Source: Rhodocollybia butyracea (lineage: Eukaryota; Basidiomycota; Agaricomycetes; Agaricales; Omphalotaceae). From it: a DNA stretch of 64,000 nucleotides. A model generated the notes under the pieces. It ran no database searches. It saw only the letters and a list, made by a program, of their open reading frames with translations, and had not been told where the DNA came from. Where the stretch lies: NCBI GenBank assembly GCA_015501585.1, contig JADNRY010000184.1:62001-126000 (forward strand), given 5' to 3'. Every line of letters starts with the position of its first letter. Position 1 is the first letter of the stretch. Below are positions 12,260-24,474 of the stretch, piece by piece. A program made the translations under genes and the position numbers.

Positions 12260-15205
12260 TATGTTATAATAACCAGAATGTCCCGTAGTCCCGTATCGTT
12301 ACTTGTCCAGATTCGGGCGTAGATTAAAACAAGATTTAGTGACTCGATGCAGATTCCCCCATAGATCCAAGTCGTACAACTGCTTTTTAGAGTTCTGTCA
12401 GTTTTCCTAATTTGAAGTGTTACCTCAAAAGGCAAGTTTTTTCTCTTTTCGTTTTTTCGCCGTGTCGGCGCGAACGGTGGCAAATCCATCGGTGTACGTG
12501 AATCCAATGGGCCTTGCGTTTGTATTCGGGCTTTACAGCTGTTTCAAGTTGTTGTTGTGTTGGCTTTAAGCAGGCCGGCAGGCAGGGCTTGATGAGAGTA
12601 GGTAAGAAAGAAACAATTAGTGTTAAGCGAACTGGCCGCTCGGAACGTCAGCGTCAAAAAGAATGGAACTTGCCTGACTTATCCTCTTAAGGTTATTTTG
12701 GCCGGAAAAACGGCGTTCCCTGTTGTTGCATGCATGCATAGAGAGAGGTATAGATGGCCCGTGGAGTTCTGGAGTCGTGAATATCTGCATTATGGAGCAG
12801 CGGACACGGAACGGTATACTACGCGCCGTCATTAACATTGGCCGACGTTCAAAGATTCTCAGAAACTAAACAAGGAGAGAAAGAAACGGAGGAAAGAAGT
12901 GATCTAAAAACGCTTATCGATCGGCGCAGCTGATACTCTTTTTGAAGACGATCCTCGAGCTAAAAGCTAAACTGAGAGCCGTGAGACCACCACCTTTTCC
13001 TACGCTGACACGCCAATTTCGCGCAGTCAAGCTTTTAAGTATGCTACAGCTCCGCACTGATTATTCTATCAGGAACAGCTGTTTTCTTCACCTGTGTGTC
13101 CGTGTCATACCCCCGCCCGTCAGTAAGCAGCGAGGAGAAGGCTGAATTGGAAGTCGTGTCGAAGATCCCGGATCTTCGACAGTCATTAATGATTATACTA
13201 CTTGGCCACGCGGCTCGCTGGTTCGAAGGTTCACCGACTTCCCTGAGTTGAATTCGAAGGGATGTTTAATTTCCTTACTAATTACTTCTGTAATGAACCC
13301 TGCTGTGTACTGTATATGTACTGTCCCGACTCCGACTCCGCTACCATTGTATCCTTCGCGGTTAAGAGTTTATGTCGCGTCATCCCAACATATAGCAAAA
13401 GCATTTAGAAATAGGTATTAATAAAAACAACGTTTCAAGGTTCCTCATTTCACCGGTAAACCGGTCACCTTCAGAAGCGCAGTGTTTACCTTGGTGTTTA
13501 TCAATTACCGCTTATTATAGTATGACTCGGAAGGATGGTACTATTATATGCTAATAGTAAAGGTAACTGGTGAGCACTACCGATCGAACTCGAGTAACCG
13601 CTAGCGTATGTCCCAACAGCCAGAATCCTCGTTCATTCATTCTGTCGTTCTGGCGGATGCTATCACTATTGAATAGTGAACGGAAGGGCGGGTCAAGGGC
13701 GGGTTGGCAAGGCGGCGTTTGTCCTTTTTCAGCCTCAAGGCATGATAAACATTATAAAGGCGGGTACTATAGCGCCCGGGATCGAGGGAGCTATCGCTTA
13801 TAACAAATAGAGATATAGTAAGTACTCGGGAATGAGGCGTCGAGGAACGAGAAAACGTGGTTCACTTTGTGACGTCGAAAGCCGAAGTGCCCGCCGCTGA
13901 AGCCTGCACCATGGAAATTGGACAAGAACGTGAAACTGGAGTTCGACGAGAGATACAACAGAGATGAAAGTGGGGAACGGTCAGTATTTCTGCAAACATT
14001 CACGTCCCGGGCCACATGTTGTGTGATCTGAGTCGAGACTCAAGGCTTCGCCATATTTTCATGAACAAAGCAAGCCTCGTATGGAATCGGTATTCGATCT
14101 CTAGTCTATCGAGTCTAGATTCCCGGCTCAAAATCTTTTCTTTGTTCGTTGTTCTTGACCTAATCCGAGTCATCTGACGAGAAAGGATGGGGTCCATAGC
14201 GCATCATAAAGATAAAGATAAGTGCTTTGTGTAAGAGATCTTACAAGACTGGCAACGGTGTATAAAGTCATTCATGTTCTGATATTATTTACCTGAGAGG
14301 AAATGTTCATCCAAAAAGACATGAAACTCCTTATTGTCACTCAAGAATAAATCAGGAGACAAAAAGTTCGAGCCTGAGGCTCTTAAATTAAGTGACCATG
14401 AAGTGAACTACTCTTCCTCCCCTTTCCCATCATCTTCCTTGCCTTTGGTGGCTGCCTATCCTTTCATCTGTACAGACTTTAGCTTTGCTCACAGTGTCTT
14501 AGATACAACTTGTACAAGGATTTGATTACACATTTGTTTGTACTGTTGTACAGGTAGGGAGGAAGTGGTGAGGAGAAACTGATGAGGTGGGGCCTGAGGG
14601 TGATTATAAGTGTCTTGTACAGGCTGGATTCAAGTCAAAGATTAATTAGCATGCATTTACACAGTAAGCTCGATCTTGGCTCGATCTGCACACACCAAGA
14701 GCTTTGATATCCCATTATCCAACAGCTACATTGATTTAAGATCTAGCATATGACTGTGTATGCACTATAGTAGGTTCTGTTCAGTGCAAAAACTTAAACA
14801 AAAATGCCAAAAAATTGCATACCAAGTCCTTGTCTGGGACGCTGTAAGCAGTGCCGGAGCCTGTTCAGATGCGAGGATATGCTGTAGTAAATGTGATCTT
14901 TGAGCGATCCAAATTGTAGAAAGGGGCCAGATGTACTTACTGGTCACTAGAGGCAACGGTGATAATGGGGGAGGGTAAGGAGGGAGCAGTGATGTGACCC
15001 AGATGCGTTTATGTTGCTTTTATGGTGACCCACGCGGGGTCCTGGCACCTGTGGGAATCAGTCACTGAATGTATGCAGTGCCTCCCCAGCATCTGTCAAA
15101 ACTTGAACTCGTGATATATTGAGAACAAATGGGCCGGATTATGAGGCTGTTGACAGGACATATATATATATGAACGATGGTTGTTGTGTGTTCTTATCTT
15201 TTCCC
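12260..15205. other. Gene-poor interval
   Basis: No gene supported. A near-perfect 23-bp palindrome lies at about 13158-13180 (gtcgaagatcccggatcttc..). 13815-13945 resembles 5195-5310. The minus-strand frame 13791-14015 is open but has no recognisable motif. An Inr/TATA-like context just upstream of the NLR gene was not distinguishable. Confidence 0.4.
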
Positions 15206-18200
15206 ATGTCGCAACAGCTGCCCCCTCGAACAGGCAGAGAGCAAGGCAATAACGGGTATGAACAGGGAAGTTATGGTTGGTTCGGAACTCACTAATGAAT
15301 GTTGTCCAACCAGGATCTTTACTGCTGCTCACGATTTTTCAATTATCCAGTCACAGTTGAATTCCACCACCATTAACAATAACTACTCAACGGTCCCGAA
15401 TAGTAAGTGGCCAAAGCTTATCTACATCGGGAACTGACTTGCGCGAATGCTTCAGGAAAAGATCTAGTAAGGCGGAAGTTACAAGAGGAGTTGAAATTTG
15501 TTGAAGATACAGGAATTGATAACGATAAGATCTGCTTGCCAGACACAAGAGGTGAAATAATCAAGGAGATTATTGATTGGGTCCAACACAAGGATGACAA
15601 CACGTCCAGGACATACATACTCTGTGGGAGGCTGGCACAGGAAAGTCTGCCATTGCCATACAGTTGGAAAAAGGCTTCAGGAACTTCAGTTTCTTGTTGC
15701 ATTTTTTGCCTTCAACCGATCAATGCTTGAGAGTAGGACACCTAGCAGTGCATTGCGCAATATTGCTTACACCCTTGGCATTAGTGACTATGAATTTGCA
15801 GAGGGATTGTTACATGCTTTTGAAGAAGATCCTTCTATCTCAGGAAGCACAAGTATACAAAGACAATGGGAAAAGCTCATTGTGGCACCTGCTCAAAGGG
15901 TTGACCCAGCCAAACAGGTAGTCATTCTACTTGATGCTTTGGATGAATCTGGTCCCCAGATGCGAGATGAGCCAAGAGATAGACTACTTTCAGTGTTGAT
16001 GAGTGGAATACACAATCTTCCATCCAATTTTCGGGTTTTTGCAACATCCAGATTGGAAAATGATATAATGATTTATGTGGAAAAGTTCATAAATAAGGAC
16101 CCCTCTGCTAGGATCCAAAGGATGACTGACATCAGAGGGACAGATGAAGATATATACAGATTTGTGATGGGAAAAATGTCAAGTTGGGGAGGAGGGCTAG
16201 GCATTCTAGAAGAGTACCAGTGTAGGATTCTTGCCACCAAAGCAGAACATTACTTCCAATGGGCATCCACTGTTTGCAAAGTCCTCAGTGGAAGTGGAAA
16301 GGGTGGCTTGTCAGTCCAAACACGTTTCCAAGAATTTATGTCTACAACCCCAGGTAGTCGCGCGACCATCACTCCCCTTGATTGTCTCTATATGGCCATA
16401 CTTGAAGAATGTTTTGATCAAGAGGCAATGGAAAAATATCAGGATGTGATGGCACTTTTATTAGCTACATTTGAGCCACTTTCAAGGAATTCATTGAGAA
16501 AACTTCAAATCATGGGTTCTAAGCATCAAAGTAGAAACAGAAATGGTGAAAGAAGCGATACTATTGATGAAGTGATCTGTTTTCTGGGACCTCTCTTTGC
16601 TGGGGTTGATACAATGGACACCCCAGTAAGGCCAGTGCATACATCTATCCGTGATTTTCTCTTAGATAAAACTCGGAGTGGAAAGTTTGCAGTGAATATT
16701 TTGCAAGGGCACACCACCTTGGCATGGGGTTCACTCCAGCTCATGATTACGGATTTGCACTTCAACATGTGTGATTTCGAAAGTTCCCATGTGTTCAATT
16801 CAGAGGTGAAAGATATAAAGGCTAGGGTAGCCAAAGCGATTCCACAGGAACTTGAATATGCAAGCTGTTTTTGGGATGAACATCTATGTCAGGTTCAGGT
16901 AGACAATAGTGTGCTGTTGTTGCTGAAAGAATTCTGGTACAAATCCTCTTTATTCTGGTTGGAAGTTTTGAGTATATTTCAAAGGATCCACGTGGTGTCT
17001 AGAGGTATTGACAATGTCAGGAAATGGATAAAGCTTTTTGATAAAGTATGTAAACATCCAGCATTGCATGAACTTTTTAACTGATCAAATGACTTTACTG
17101 CAGACACAATCACCACCAGTCCTGGTGGAGCATATATCTAAGGCTGCAGCCAATGTTATGCTCTGGTTCCAAAAGGTGAACAAGTTCTGATGTTTGCAGG
17201 TAAATTGGGGCTAATAATTATGCAGCGGGACAAAGAACAGGATCAGCAAACAAGTAGTTTTCACACATTATTGAATGAGATTCAACAGTTTGTGAGAGTA
17301 TTTGGGCAGCCTATCACAGACTCTACACCACATCTCTATCTGTCTGCAATACCTTTTATACCAAGGGAGTCGATTCTTCAACAGGTTTATGGTCAACACT
17401 GCCACAAAATTGCTTCATTATGCAATGGACATAAGGACAGGTGGTCATACTTGCAAACTGCACTGGTTGGGCACACTGGCTCAGTCTTGTCAGTTGCATT
17501 CTCTCCAGATGGCAGAAGGATTGTGTCAGGCTCTGGGGACCAGTCAGTGAGACTCTGGGATGCAGAGAGTGGGAAACCAGTTGGAAAGCCCTTAGAGGGA
17601 CACACTGGGACTGCCCAGTCAGTGGCATTCTCTCCAGATGGCAGAAGGATTGTGTCTTGCTCATCTGACAAGTCGGTGAGACTCTGGGATGCCGAGAGTA
17701 GAGAACCAGTGGGAGAGCCCATGGAGGGGCACACTGCTGTTGCATTCTCTCCAGATAGTAGAAGGATTGTGTCTGGCTCTTCTACCAAGTCCGTGAGACT
17801 CTGGGATGTAGAGAGTGGGAGATCAGTTGGAAAGCCCTTGGAGGGACACACTGCAACTGTCATGTCAGTTGCATTCTCTCCAGATGGCAGTAGAATTGTG
17901 TCCGGCTCTTCTGACAGGTCAGTCAGAGTTTGGGATGCAGAGAGTGGGAAGCCAGTGGGAAATCCTTTGGAGGGACACACTGACTCTGTCATGTCAGTTG
18001 CATTCTCCCCAGATGGTAGAAGGATTGTGTCAGGCTCTTTGGACAAGTCAGTGAGAGTCTGGGATGCAGAGAGTCGGAAATTAGTGGGAAAGCCCTTGGA
18101 GGGACACACTGCCCCTGTCCGGTCAGTTGCATTCTCTCCAGATGGTAGAAGGATTGTGTCTGGCTCTTCTGACAAGTCCGTGAGAGTATGGGATGCAGAA

Positions 18201-19670
18201 GCTGGGAAACCAGTGGGAATGCCCTTGGAAGGACACACTGAATCTGTAATGACAGTGGCATTCTCTCCAGATGGAAAAAGGATTGTGTCTGGCTCTCATG
18301 ACAAGTCAGTGCGACTCTGGGATGCAGAGAATGGGAAGCAAGTGGGAACTCCCTTGCAGGGACATACTGCCACTGTCATGTCAGTTGCATTCTCCCCAGA
18401 TGGCAGGTGGATTGTATCTGGCTCTCATGACAGATCGGTGAGAGTTTGGGATACATGGAGCGGAAAACTACTGGGAAGGCCCTTGGAGGGACACACTGCT
18501 ACTGTCCGGTCAGTTTCATTCTCTCCAGATGGTGGCAGAGTTGTGTCTGGTTCTGATGACAAGTCAGTGAGAGTCTGGGATGTGAAGAAAGGAAAAATGC
18601 TGGGAAAGCCCTTCAAAGGTCATGATGCAAATGTCATGTCAGTTGCATTCTCCCCAGATGGTAGAAAAATTGTGCTTGGCTCTGATGACAGGTCAGTCAG
18701 AGTTTGGGATGCAGAGAGTGGGAAGCCAATTGGAGTTCCCTTGAAGGGGCACACTGCCACTGTTTGGTCAGTTGCATTCTCTCCAGATAACAGTAGAATT
18801 GTATCTTGCTCATCTGACAGGTCAGTGAGAGTGTGGGAGGCAGATAGTAGAAGGTCACTGGGAAAGCCCTTGGAGGGACACACTGCCCCTGTCCGGTCAG
18901 TTTCATTCTCCCCAGATGGTGGAAGAATTGTATCTGGCTCTTCTGACAAGTCAGTGAGAGTCTGGAAAGCAGAGAGTGGGAAATCAGTGGGAAAGCACTT
19001 GCATGGACATACTGATTCTGTCAGGTCAGTTTCATTCTCCCCAGATGGCAGAAGAATTGTCTCTGGCTCTGATGACAAGTCAGTGAGAGTCTGGGATGCA
19101 GAGAGTGGGAAGCCAGTGGGAGATCCCTTGCAGGGACATACTGAATCTGTTATGTCAGTTGCATTCTCCCCAGATGGTGAAAGGATTGTGTCTGGCTCTG
19201 ATGACAATTCAGTGAGAGTTTGGGATATAAAAAGTGGAAAACAAGTGGCAAAGTCTTTCAAAGGACACATTAATTCTGTCAGGGCAGCTAGATCCTTCTC
19301 AGATGCCAGACAGATAAATTCTGAATCAACAGTCCAAATTCATGGTCCCACAGCTCAGTTGATGATGCCAGGCTCATTAGTCAAGCAACTGCCACCCTCT
19401 CTTTCTCCATCTGTGCTTACCTTCTGCTCTCACCTTGATCACTATTTGACATATTCCCAACTCCCCTTCTCAACTTTCTACCTTACTACTGATGGCTGGC
19501 TTTGTGGCTCTGACTCATTGCTACTTTGGATTCCTCTTGACTATCGACAAGCACTTATGTTGCCTCCCCTTCAGTTAGTTATATCAAATGCTGAGCTCAC
19601 CACTCTCAATTTAAAAAATTTTGTACATGGCATTGATTGGGTCAGATGTTATCGGGAACCTACTCTGTAG
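15206..19670 (+). pseudogene. NACHT-WD40 NLR-like protein with disrupted P-loop frame
   Basis: Fungal NLR (STAND NTPase); relatives such as Podospora HET-E act in heterokaryon incompatibility or non-self recognition. Start at ATG 15206 (MSQQLPPRTGREQGNN) because a 58-bp intron (15256-15313, branch actaat) joins it in frame to IFTAAHDFSIIQSQLN, a typical pre-NACHT segment. Introns 15403-15455, 17046-17103 and 17176-17225 also preserve frame. Exon 3 has CLPDTRGEIIKEIIDWV, the P-loop AGTGKSAIA at 15631-15657, and the Walker B-like VVILLDALDESG near 15920-15955. The exon after 17226 has STPHLYLSAIPF, then 14 complete WD40 repeats of 43 residues and a partial fifteenth, and a normal C-terminal tail (DGWLCG..FVHGIDWVRCY). 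The P-loop is in a different frame from both sides: one base seems missing in GGG 15626-15628 and one after GCC 15655-15657. As read, the NACHT domain cannot be made in one frame. Confidence 0.8.
17459..19290 (+). repeat. Tandem 129-bp WD40-coding repeats (14 units plus one partial)
   Basis: Unit consensus LEGHTxxVxSVAFSPDGRRI followed by VSGSSDKSVRVWDAESGKPV and GKP, 43 residues. Units are very similar at DNA level (repeated ggacacactg, tcagttgcattctc, ccagatgg), as in HET-E/HNWD genes whose repeats undergo concerted evolution. Unit 3 (near 17731-17847) lacks four residues after GHTA and has Thr for the structural Asp (SSTKSVRLWD). Fourteen units fit two seven-bladed propellers. Confidence 0.9.
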
Positions 19671-20940
19671 TGGTATTACAGTATTCTACTCAAATCCTAC
19701 ATTTGCAATTTTGGTGGCCTAGAGAAAGCCTACTTCAGTAGCCTCATAGTTGTTGTAGATTTGAGTCTGTACTGGAACATTCTAGTACTTTCTTTAGTAT
19801 TACTCAGTCCTTACTCAGCCTACTTACCAGTACTATGTAGAATATTCTAGAAGGTATTGTAAGTAGTATAAATACTGTAGAGGTCCTGGGGGAGACCCAG
19901 ACAATTGTACTAAAGGTCTAACAACCGAATGCACAAGTGTAACCAGATCACTTATTCCACAACAATAGTCCATCATATAGTCTAAGTTAAATTATTCCCC
20001 CTTTTGAATGTCATAGAAAACCCCCTTCAACTTATGAGTCTAGTGATGTGCTGGCTCAAAAGCCCTGGCTATGGCCAGGGCCCAGCTGGGGGCCAGCTCA
20101 GGCTCAGGCCCCGGCTCATTGTACAAATTTACAACTAACTCAGGATGGATACAGATGTCAGTTTGGACACTTGTACATGAAAATTTTACAAGATTTCAAG
20201 TGCCTGTTCAGTTCAACGGGACAGCAGATTTGCATACTAGTTAATCAATCAGTTACATGCTGTGACTTGTGCTGTGATGTTACATGTAACACCAAACAAA
20301 CATCTGAAACCTCTTTAGTGTTAGAGTTCTGGTGCAATATCCAACTCAGGCATATAACCAGTTTATATGGCTGAGTTGGTTATTGCACCAGAACTCTAAC
20401 ATTTAGCTCTCAAAAGAGCTAAGTATAGAGTCAAGTAATGCAAAAATATGTTTAAATGTTAACACTATTACTGAATTTTGGCAATATAGTCATGTAGCAT
20501 CATAGCAAAGACATATGATTTCTAAAATCAAGTGTTTTGATTTCTCAAGGCAATCCTGGCATGTAGCTTTCTGCAAAATCACTAAGTGTGTTTCAACCAC
20601 TTTCACAGGTATGGCCAGTGCCAAGAGTAGATCTCTAGTGTTTCCTTGGGACTATCCTGGTCCATTGTCACAGACTGTAAAGTTCCTCATCTTGTTGTAT
20701 GTAACGCTTTGATAATCCTATATTGGATATGATACAACTCCAGAGTGCTTACAAATCATTACTCACCTGGTTATTGATGCTTCATATGTACCGGACAACC
20801 TTAGAAATATTTATTATCCTGCAGTATATAAGGCTTTCTCTAAGGCCACCACCTACAGTATTCAATCTTATATCTTTCTGTCTCTTGAGCCTCACAGCTC
20901 CTTCAGTCCCTGCACCAGATATTAACAACACATCTTAACA
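19671..20940. other. Gene-free 3' flank of the NLR gene with LTR-like and hairpin sequence
   Basis: No coding evidence. It contains a 30-bp-arm hairpin (20320-20400) and, at about 20720-20935, a plus-strand LTR-like stretch with tatataagg near 20825-20834 and a terminal ttaacaaca, possibly a solo-LTR fragment. Confidence 0.4.
20320..20400. repeat. 81-bp hairpin / MITE-like inverted repeat
   Basis: Arms 20320-20349 (gttagagttctggtgcaata..) and 20371-20400 (..accagaactctaac) are reverse complements over 30 bp with one mismatch, around a 21-bp loop. Probably a miniature foldback element. A transcript through here would fold into a long stem. Confidence 0.85.
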
Positions 20941-21467
20941 TAGCTCATTGGGGCTCTTAGTGCAAGGTATGCCTTCCTTCAAGTAACATGTTGGCTAGTG
21001 CTTATCCTGCTTCAAGATTCCTGTAGTAGAGAGTATACACTCTTGGGTATAGCTAAATTGAGAGTCTAATCTTAACATCTCCAGGAAGCCTGGGTATCCT
21101 CACTAGTAGTTTGGCTCTAGGCTATATTGAAGGTTGTGAAATACTTAGTGAATTATTGGTGGAGTTTAAGTGCTCGCTAGTTGTGGGGGTAGTTCTTAGT
21201 TATTTTGAACTGGGTCCCTCAAGTCTATACTTATAGGGATAAACTAGTACATGGGAAACTACTCAATAAGCTTGCTGTGGAATGCTGCGGAATGACTGTG
21301 CATTGCTGCACATGACTTTACATGACTAGATATGACTCAATCTGACTCTACTTAACTAGCTATGACTTATGTCCAATGCATAAAATACCATGAACCAAAT
21401 ATGAGTCATAATGAGTCGCCGTGACTCCACATGAGTTGATAGGATAGTTTCCGTTGATATTACAACA
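20940..21467 (-). repeat. 3' LTR of the Ty1/copia fragment (outer end approximate)
   Basis: On the minus strand a polypurine tract (gagggggag, plus 21468-21476) is followed directly by tgttgtaatatcaacgg, the usual copia LTR start with TGTTG. Many gactca/atgagtca motifs follow. The plus-strand boundary at 21467 is firm; the far end is only estimated. No matching 5' LTR was found in the window. Confidence 0.55.
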
Positions 21468-24400
21468 CTCCCCCTCAAGCGACATTAATCCAAGGCTCTT
21501 TGAAAGATACTTCACCTTTGAACTTGTCAAAGCTTTAGTGAAGATATCAGCTACCATTTCTTCTGTAGGACAATAGACACTGCGTGCAAACTTACATGAG
21601 TTAGCCTAACTTATGTAATTAAAATCAAAAACAGTCAAAAAACAATGGATGTTTAAGTTACGCACTGTATGGAAATTTTTTGGAAAACTAATGGAACTCA
21701 GCCATTGAATATGACTTGTGGAAGTCAGTACCTAGTTTTAGGGAATGAGACTCCATCGGGTTGTTGACCCAGGGCTTTACCCATCTCTATCCTCTGGTGT
21801 GCTTTTGTTCCCACATTTGGAGGATGAGCGTAGCTTGTATCTGAATTTTCCCCCTTTTACAACAACAGTTCAGAGTTGGCCAAAGCAATAGCACCTTGAT
21901 TATCACCATAGATAATAAATGGCTGATCAATGGGATGGAATAATTCCTCCAGAAATTGACGAAGCCATAGTGCTTCCTTTGCTGCATATGTCAAAGCAAC
22001 ATATTCAGCTTCAACAGTTGACAGAGTGACAAGCTCTTGTTTCTTGGTACTCCAAGAAATAGCTCCCCCATCAATAATAAATGCATAACCAGAGATTGCA
22101 TGCTGCATCTCCTGGCTCATGCCATCTGCATCACTGTATATTTCCAGTCCAGTTTTCTTACCTCCCAAGGTAAGTTTCCAGTGTTTTGTTCCCTGTAAGT
22201 AGCGGAATACCCGTTTGAGTGACTCCCAATGAACAGGTCCTGGATTATCTAGAAATTGTGAGTGTTGTGACACAGAAAGAGATATATCTGGTCGTGTTCC
22301 TTGCACCAGCCAGTTTATCTTTCCGTTTCCTTTCCGGTATGGCACTTTTGCCATTTCCTTTATCTCCACTGGGTCTGTGGGACAATCATCCTTTGAAAGT
22401 TGCACATTTGGATCCATAGGCATAGACAATGGTTTGCAATCTGCCATGTTCATTTCCTTCAATGCAGCTTCAATGAAAGCTTGCTGGGACAATGAAATGG
22501 TTTGGTTCTCTCAGTCTCTTTTGACCTTCATACCAAGCAACCAATTTATTGGGCCTAATTTTGTGATCTTGAACCGTTCCGCAACTAGGTCTTGTGTTTC
22601 CTGAATTAAAGTTGCAGAGCTCCCAGTAATGTGACATCATCAACATGAACAGCTAAAATAGCTATGTCATCATTGACAACTTGTTTGTAGACTGCATGAT
22701 CCTTCTCCATAGGGAAAAATCCCAGCTCCACAAGGTTGTGTGTTAACATTTCATACCATTTTCAACCTGATTGTTTAAGGCCATATAGGGTTTTTTCAGC
22801 TTCAGAACATATCTAGTTCTGTCAGCAAACTCTATGTCTGGTGGTTGCTCCATGTAAATTTGCTCATTGTCTTCAAATGTAGCATTTAAGTATGCTCCAT
22901 GAAAATCAAAGGCTTCAATATCCCAGTTGTTTCGGGCTGCCATGGTGAGAATTATCCTGAGTTATTCCATCTTTGCAACAGGTGCAAATGTTTTATAAAA
23001 ATTTACTCCCTCAACTTGTGTGAATCCTTTTGCCACAAGTCTGGCTTTAAAATATTCCCATCCTTCAATTTGAGCTTCAGTGCCCATTTGCAGTCCACAA
23101 CATTATGGTCTGCAGGTCTTGGGACAACTTCCGAGGTTCCTGCTTCCAATAGTGTCTTTAGCTCAATGTCTCAAGCTTCCTCCCATCTTTTCCAGTCTGA
23201 CCTCTTCTTGGCCTCTTCATAAGTGGGATCAATGCTTACAGCTTCCATAGCTGCAAGTCCAAAAACAGCTTGATTGAGTCCTCCTGCTATATTCTTTCCT
23301 ATATCAGGGATTTGTACACCGGGAGTTACTAATGGTACACTAAGTCTATTATCAGTTCTTCCCTCTCCAATAATAAGGTCCTGCATTTTGTGTGTTGCAG
23401 TGCGCTTGCGTTTCCCTTCTAGAATATTTCCCTCATCAACACTGGAGTTGATCAGTTTTCCTAAGTGATCTTTGGGTGGTGCATTTTGTGAAGTAGAAGT
23501 GGGAGCTGTTGTTTGAGAAGGTTTTGGAGGGTTTGGAATCTCTATATTGTCTGGTTTGGTGGGGTTCGGAATGAATCCTTCATTCTCCCCCTCATACCAA
23601 ATTCCATCAGGTACAAATGTTGATGCATCTTGATCAAATTTGATACTTCTTTCTACAGAAATTTTCCGAGTATCTGGCCAATAAATTCTGTGGCCACTTG
23701 ATCGGCCTTCAAGTTTTGTATTGTCATCTTCATGTACCCATACCTTGGCTCCCCATTCCCGGAGATTTGATAAATTTGGCTTTTCACCAAACATAATCTC
23801 GTAAGGTGTTTTATCCTTCAATGCTCTTGTTACTGACCTATTTTTCAACCAAGTTGCATGTTTCAAAGCCTCTCCCCACAAGTTTTTTGGGTTATCCACT
23901 TGCATGCAACATTGCATGGATTCGTTCAAGGAGAGTCCGGTTAAGTCTTTCTGAGACTCCATTATGCTCTGGTGTATCATGAACAGTAAGGTTTCGAGTT
24001 ATTCCTTCTTCACCCAAATATTGATTGAATAATCTGCCCAGATATTCCCCTCCTCTGTCTGATCCTAACATTTTTACTTGGATCTCTTTCTGTGTCCATA
24101 ACTATGCACAAAATTGGATCAAAAGTCTCATCCTTTGTTGCCAGAAGATAAGCCATGGACCATCTAGAATGATCATCTGTGAATGAACAGTAGTAATGTT
24201 TATGACAAGGAGTTTGTACTGGAGATGGTCCCCACTGACCCCTTTCCTTCTTGACTGGTTTCCGGGTCTTCTTTGCATATTCACATGTATCACATGTTTT
24301 CACTGGTTCCTTTTCATCTAGTTCAATGCCTTCAATAAGACTATCCTGAACCATTTTTCTACAAACTTCTGGTGCAATGCAATGTGACCAAGTCGACGGT

Positions 24401-24470
24401 GTAATTCATTGACTGTCACTTTCATGCTATTAGCTGCCATACCATAGGTTTGATCAGGCTCATGATGGAC
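21468..24470 (-). pseudogene. Ty1/copia pol remnant (integrase-RT-RNase H), 5' truncated
   Basis: Minus strand, from the GAG-pre-integrase region (NELHRRLGHIAPEVCRKMV, CDTCEYAKKTRKPVKKERG near 24250-24410) through the integrase core (FTDDHSRWSMAYLLATKDET), integrase C-part (TPYEIMFGEKPNLSNLREWG near 23750-23830), RT (IEAFDFHGAYLNATF near 22880) and RNase H (GAISWSTKKQELVTLSTVEA then YVALTYAAKEALWLRQFLEE; YGDNQGAIALANS) to EEMVADIFTKALTSSKVKYL. Several stops and frame changes in RT and before RNase H make it defective. It begins abruptly at about 24470 against Ty3/gypsy sequence and lacks gag, protease and 5' LTR. The RNase H end is split by an insertion (21586-21866). Confidence 0.85.
21586..21866 (-). 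repeat. Insertion in copia RNase H end; repeat family R2, copy 1
   Basis: Separates ALANSELL from VYCPTEEMVADIF, which are normally about 30 residues apart with coding sequence between. Positions 21728-21866 are the inverted copy of 38022-38160, sharing ttgttgtaaa(a)ggggg, gatacaagct, agcacaccagagg and gggtaaagccctgggtc at high identity. Confidence 0.7.
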
Positions 24471-24474
24471 CTGA

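Noticed and set aside
11973..12269. 98-codon plus-strand ORF and others in 10.5-12.3 kb
   Set aside because: They lie antisense to blocks conserved between the two copies of the unknown family, whose minus-strand reading preserves protein similarity and splice sites.
17356..19270. Long minus-strand open frames opposite the WD40 region (up to 281 codons)
   Set aside because: They are mirror frames of the 129-bp repeats and repeat the same peptide each unit; the plus-strand WD40 reading is clearly the coding one.
20048..20374. 108-codon plus-strand ORF
   Set aside because: It runs into the 20320-20400 hairpin and has no conserved segment or intron context.
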